NCBI GenBank assembly: GCA_036389695.1
Contig: DASVWG010000023.1
Coordinates: 1-8,016, forward strand
DNA from: JALZHR01 sp036389695
GTDB taxonomy: Bacteria; Acidobacteriota; Blastocatellia; Pyrinomonadales; Pyrinomonadaceae
Length of the DNA: 8,016 nt
Direction: 5' to 3'
Position 1 is the stretch's first letter, and every line of letters begins with the position of its first letter. Below are positions 5,577 through 8,016 of the stretch, one piece after another. The translations under genes were made by a program, and so were the position numbers. The notes beneath the pieces were generated by a model. The model searched no databases, was not told the origin of the DNA, and saw only the letters and a list, made by a program, of their open reading frames with translations.

Positions 5577-5582
5577 TATAAT
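5577..5582 (+). promoter_or_regulatory. -10 box of the membrane protein gene
   Basis: A perfect TATAAT with a weak -35 (TTAAGC, 5554-5559) 17 bases upstream. Transcription would start near 5589, giving a leader of about 74 bases. The leader contains two short AT palindromes (5603-5612 and 5631-5638), each preceded by GC, that could be operators. Confidence 0.5.
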
Positions 5583-5652
5583 CTATCTAAATTACTTTGT
5601 GCATAATATTATTCTGCGGAAGGATTCTGCATAATTATATTTAATTTGTAAC

Positions 5653-5658
5653 GAGGTG
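5653..5658 (+). promoter_or_regulatory. Ribosome binding site selecting a TTG start at 5663
   Basis: GAGGTG, with GAGG 6 bases before TTG at 5663, is a good Shine-Dalgarno. It supports the unusual TTG start; no ATG lies nearby in frame. Confidence 0.6.
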
Positions 5659-5662
5659 TCAG

Positions 5663-6352
5663 TTGATATTAACTGATGATGAAAAAGCTCGTATAAGTGC
5701 GGAAGAAGAGTTTCGCGCTGAATTGAGGCGGCAGTTCGCGGAGCCGAAGCAGAGCCGGTGGTGGACGTTCTTAAACAGTGCGTTTGGACTCTGGCTTCTG
5801 GGCAGCGTGAGTCTCGCCGTAATAACATTCCTGTATCAAAAACTGGATTCATCATACAAAGCAAATACAGAACGGGCTGAGATAAGAAGAAAGGTGAAAC
5901 AAGAGTTAGAAATGAGGTTTAGCGTGGCTGGATATTACCTTCTATTAGACAAAACTCAGTCATGCACAAAGGAATCAGAGCAACCGCCGTCTCCTGAATT
6001 AACCGGATTAATTCTTAGAGCTGTTAATGGGGAGGATGGGGTGACTTATGAAGAATTTCGTCGTATTTCGGCGCTGGCACTCTTCTCACAACTGTTTCAA
6101 TTAGATGAGCCATCAGCATATGTAAATCTTCCTGAGCAGGAAAAATTACTTTTTATAGCCAAACAAAATTGGATGTATCTAGAACCAAAGCTTCGTATCC
6201 GTATAGCCCAACCGCAAATGGACGTAAAACTCAGATGTGGGGAGCTTCACCAACGTTTTGGAAAAATTCGGACAAGTTTCACTAAGAATCCCGGAACAGC
6301 AAACTTTTCAAACGATGATATTCCGCCAGCTTCTGCCGTCGTGCGCGAGTAG
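5663..6352 (+). CDS. Single-helix membrane protein of unknown function; 3' end antisense to zwf
   Basis: The 229-residue product starts at TTG. Residues 3-30 form a charged amphipathic helix (DDEKARISAEEEFRAELRRQ), followed by a WW pair and a membrane helix at about 36-58 (LNSAFGLWLLGSVSLAVITF). I have seen this N-terminal module (DDEKxRIxAEExFRAExR plus LNSxFGLWLL) on uncharacterised bacterial membrane proteins, but I cannot name a family. A coiled-coil-like basic stretch (64-85) and a soluble helical domain (about 86-205) follow, with no catalytic motif that I recognise. With no signal peptide, the soluble part could face either side. The last 15 codons (6308-6352) lie antisense to zwf, and the stop TAG is an antisense zwf leucine codon, so the natural C-terminus may have been replaced at insertion. 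Its place next to a TIR gene suggests, but does not show, a membrane role in defence. Confidence 0.75.
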   Translation: MILTDDEKARISAEEEFRAELRRQFAEPKQSRWWTFLNSAFGLWLLGSVSLAVITFLYQKLDSSYKANTERAEIRRKVKQELEMRFSVAGYYLLLDKTQSCTKESEQPPSPELTGLILRAVNGEDGVTYEEFRRISALALFSQLFQLDEPSAYVNLPEQEKLLFIAKQNWMYLEPKLRIRIAQPQMDVKLRCGELHQRFGKIRTSFTKNPGTANFSNDDIPPASAVVRE

Positions 6353-6364
6353 GTCGTCGGCTTC
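6308..6364 (-). other. zwf 3' end: right-hand direct repeat, candidate attachment site
   Basis: The final 18 codons and stop of zwf, repeated at 4712-4768 with 47 of 57 bases matching. It forms the right boundary of the inserted segment. If insertion was site-specific, the crossover probably lies in the longest identical runs (11 bases each: 6318-6328 and 6336-6346), and the bases to their left would have come with the incoming DNA. Confidence 0.55.
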
Positions 6365-7846
6365 TTTCGGTCCCCACGTTCCGGCTTTGTAATTCGGGAA
6401 AGTTCGCGCGGGAATCGCGTGCCAGACATCCAGAATCGGCGTGACGATTTCCCAGCTGGCTTCGACCATGTCGGCGCGTTGGAAGAGTGTGGCGTCGCCT
6501 ATCATGCAGTCGAATAATAATCTCTCGTAGCCGGTGCTGCCGGTTTCGCCGAAGTGTTCGAGGTAGTTGAAATCCATATCGACGGCGCCCATGTTGACGA
6601 TTGGTCCGGGGGTTTTCGCGCCGAAATGTAAGGTTATGCCTTCGTCGGGCTGGAGGTGGACGACGATGCGGTTGGTGGTCAGGCGCTCGATGGGCGTGTC
6701 GCGGAAAAGGATGAACGGCGCTTTTTTGAATTGGATGACGATGTCGGAATGTTTGGCGGGCAGGCGTTTTCCCGTTCGGACGTAGAACGGGACATCAGCC
6801 CAGCGCCAGTTGTCGATGGAGAGCTTGAGCGCGGCGTAGGTTTCGGTGTTGGATTCGGGCGCGACGTTCGGCTCGCCGCGATAGGCGGGAACTTTTTTCT
6901 GGTCTATTTCGCCGGCGTCGTATTGACCGCGCACGGCTTTGCGCAGGACGTCTTCTTCGGTGAAAGGCTGAATCGCGTGCAGGATTTTCGCCTGCTCGTC
7001 GCGGACGGCGTCGGCTTCGAACGAAACGGGCGGCTCCATCGCGGTCAGAGTGATGAGCTGGAAAATGTGATTCGGAACCATATCGCGCAGCGCGCCAGCC
7101 GTTTCGTAATAATTTCCGCGCCCTTCGACGCCGAGCTGTTCGGCGACCGTAATCTGGACGTGGTCGATGTAGTTTCGATTCCAGATAGGCTCGAAAATGC
7201 TGTTGCCGAAGCGGAAAACCAGAATATTCTGGACGGTTTCCTTGCCGAGATAATGGTCGATGCGATAAATCTGGCGCTCGTCGAGAATTTTTAAAAGCTC
7301 CGTGTTGAGAGTTTTGGCGGATTCGAGGTCGTGTCCGAAAGGTTTTTCAAAGATAAAGCGTCGCCAGTTGCCGTTTTTTTCGGCGGCTAAACCGTTTTTA
7401 TGGATTTTTTGCGTGACGCCCGCGAAAAGCGACGGCGGCGTGGCGAGATAATAGAAAAAGTTTTCGGGAATTTTGTGCGCTTCGCAGACTTCCGCCAGTA
7501 AATCCTTGATGTCCCTGAATAGTTTTTTATCGTCGTCGAAATCGCCGCCGGTGTAATAAGTTCTTTCCTCAAACCATTTCAGAAGCTTTTTATCGACTTC
7601 GCCGCCGACAAACTGTTTTAAATCATTGATGATGTTTTTGCGAAATTCATCCGAGAGCATTTCCTGCCGCCCGACGCCGACAATCGCAAAGCTTTCGGGC
7701 AGATAGCCGTCTTTCGCCAGATTATAAAGCGCCGGAAAAAGCTTGCGCTTCGTCAAATCGCCGGTCGCGCCGAAGATTATCATCACGCACGGCGCGCTGC
7801 GCTGCTCGGTATTTTTATTTTCGGCGGCTTGCTCGGATTTCGTCAT
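6308..7846 (-). CDS. zwf: Glucose-6-phosphate 1-dehydrogenase
   Basis: A 512-residue cytosolic enzyme that oxidises glucose 6-phosphate to 6-phosphoglucono-1,5-lactone with NADP or NAD, the first step of the oxidative pentose phosphate and Entner-Doudoroff routes. The nucleotide-binding motif GATGDLTKRKL is at 26-36, EKPFG at 167-171, the active-site signature RIDHYLGKE at 195-203, and GALRDMVPNH at 251-260; D197 and H260 correspond to the catalytic Asp-His pair. The length is normal for bacterial enzymes. AAGGA (7853-7857, read on the minus strand) lies 6 bases before the ATG. Neither gnd, pgl nor opcA is in the window. The last 18 codons have a second, silently diverged copy at 4712-4768. 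The 3' end overlaps the convergent membrane protein gene by 45 bases. The catalytic core is intact, so the enzyme should be functional. Confidence 0.97.
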   Translation of the reverse strand: MTKSEQAAENKNTEQRSAPCVMIIFGATGDLTKRKLFPALYNLAKDGYLPESFAIVGVGRQEMLSDEFRKNIINDLKQFVGGEVDKKLLKWFEERTYYTGGDFDDDKKLFRDIKDLLAEVCEAHKIPENFFYYLATPPSLFAGVTQKIHKNGLAAEKNGNWRRFIFEKPFGHDLESAKTLNTELLKILDERQIYRIDHYLGKETVQNILVFRFGNSIFEPIWNRNYIDHVQITVAEQLGVEGRGNYYETAGALRDMVPNHIFQLITLTAMEPPVSFEADAVRDEQAKILHAIQPFTEEDVLRKAVRGQYDAGEIDQKKVPAYRGEPNVAPESNTETYAALKLSIDNWRWADVPFYVRTGKRLPAKHSDIVIQFKKAPFILFRDTPIERLTTNRIVVHLQPDEGITLHFGAKTPGPIVNMGAVDMDFNYLEHFGETGSTGYERLLFDCMIGDATLFQRADMVEASWEIVTPILDVWHAIPARTFPNYKAGTWGPKEADDLLAHDGRSWRNIIV

Positions 7847-7924
7847 TTTTAGTCCTTTTCAGAAATTTTTATTACAAAAAAAGAGAATAAAACTACAGAT
7901 GAGCATAGATAAACATAAATTCAG

Positions 7925-8010
7925 ACAGGATGAACAGGATAAACAGGATAAAAAGAGATTTCAACGTTATTAGTTTTTAAATTATCCTGCCTATCCTGTC
8001 CATCCTGTTA
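7925..8010. repeat. Inverted repeat with arms made of 9-base tandem units (ACAGGATRA)
   Basis: The left arm (7925-7951) is three tandem nonamers: ACAGGATGA, ACAGGATAA, ACAGGATAA. The right arm (7983-8010) carries three units of the reverse complement (ATCCTGCCT, ATCCTGTCC, ATCCTGTTA), separated from the left arm by about 31 AT-rich bases. Upstream of the left arm, 7896-7920 shows related, weaker CAGATGA/AGATAAAC units. The array lies about 80 bases upstream of zwf and may continue past the window. Its layout resembles the heptad inverted repeat at 441-556, but the unit is different. Confidence 0.75.
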
Positions 8011-8016
8011 AAATCT

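Larger units (their letters stand above)
4712..6364. mobile_element. Candidate inserted cassette bounded by direct copies of the zwf 3' end
   Basis: The 1.65-kb segment is flanked by two direct repeats of the zwf 3' end (4712-4768 and 6308-6364) and holds an unknown 110-residue gene, a damaged XRE regulator and a membrane protein. Insertion into the 3' end of a conserved gene, with a displaced copy of that end left at the far side, is the classic mark of site-specific genomic islands; homologous recombination with foreign DNA carrying a zwf tail would leave the same mark. No integrase or transposase is present, so the unit would be non-autonomous or passive. The boundaries are seen directly; the mobility is inferred. 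Confidence 0.55.

Noticed and set aside
6656..7294. 212-codon plus-strand frame antisense to zwf
   Set aside because: It mirrors the zwf codons on the other strand and has no domain or ribosome binding site.

Overview
The window looks like chromosomal DNA from a bacterium, most likely an Acidobacteriota member of the Blastocatellia type. That assignment is inferred from three things: a short three-cysteine zinc ribbon (CPYC...FYCLNDG) joined to a single membrane helix, inverted arrays of 7- and 9-base repeats between genes, and compact GC-rich housekeeping genes mixed with AT-richer accessory genes. No rRNA, tRNA, CRISPR, transposase or integrase gene is visible.

Layout. Positions 63-383 (-) encode a small DUF1992 protein. 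It is followed by a 7-base-unit inverted repeat (441-556) that abuts the stop codon of a membrane-anchored polysaccharide deacetylase (558-1262, -). Divergent from it is a DUF58 protein (1389-2711, +) whose -10 box lies only 8 bases before the ATG, which suggests a leaderless mRNA. A zinc-ribbon, membrane-helix, SH3-like protein follows (2913-3416, +), then a strong hairpin terminator (3566-3601).

From about 3600 to 6360 the window is accessory in character. It starts with a two-domain protein (3695-4687, +): an N-terminal macro-like (ADP-ribose-binding) fold and a C-terminal TIR/SEFIR domain that keeps the putative catalytic glutamate. Such a protein would fit an NAD-based immune effector. 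Just 24 bases after its stop lies a 57-base fragment (4712-4768, -) that encodes a second, silently diverged copy of the last 18 codons plus stop of zwf. The intact zwf gene (glucose-6-phosphate dehydrogenase, 6308-7846, -) lies 1.6 kb to the right. Between the two zwf 3' ends are an unknown 110-residue gene (4793-5125, -), a divergent XRE-type regulator damaged by an amber codon (5221-5415, +), and a one-helix membrane protein (5663-6352, +) whose last codons run antisense into zwf.

How it fits together. The duplicated zwf 3' end marks 4712-6364 as a cassette inserted at, or recombined through, the end of zwf. Both zwf tails are preceded on the left by a +-strand cargo gene that converges on them: the macro-TIR protein and the membrane protein. 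This suggests that the zwf 3' end is an insertion hotspot where small defence-like units stack. No recombinase is present, so the route of insertion is unknown. A second inverted array, of 9-base units, lies upstream of zwf at the right edge (7925-8010).
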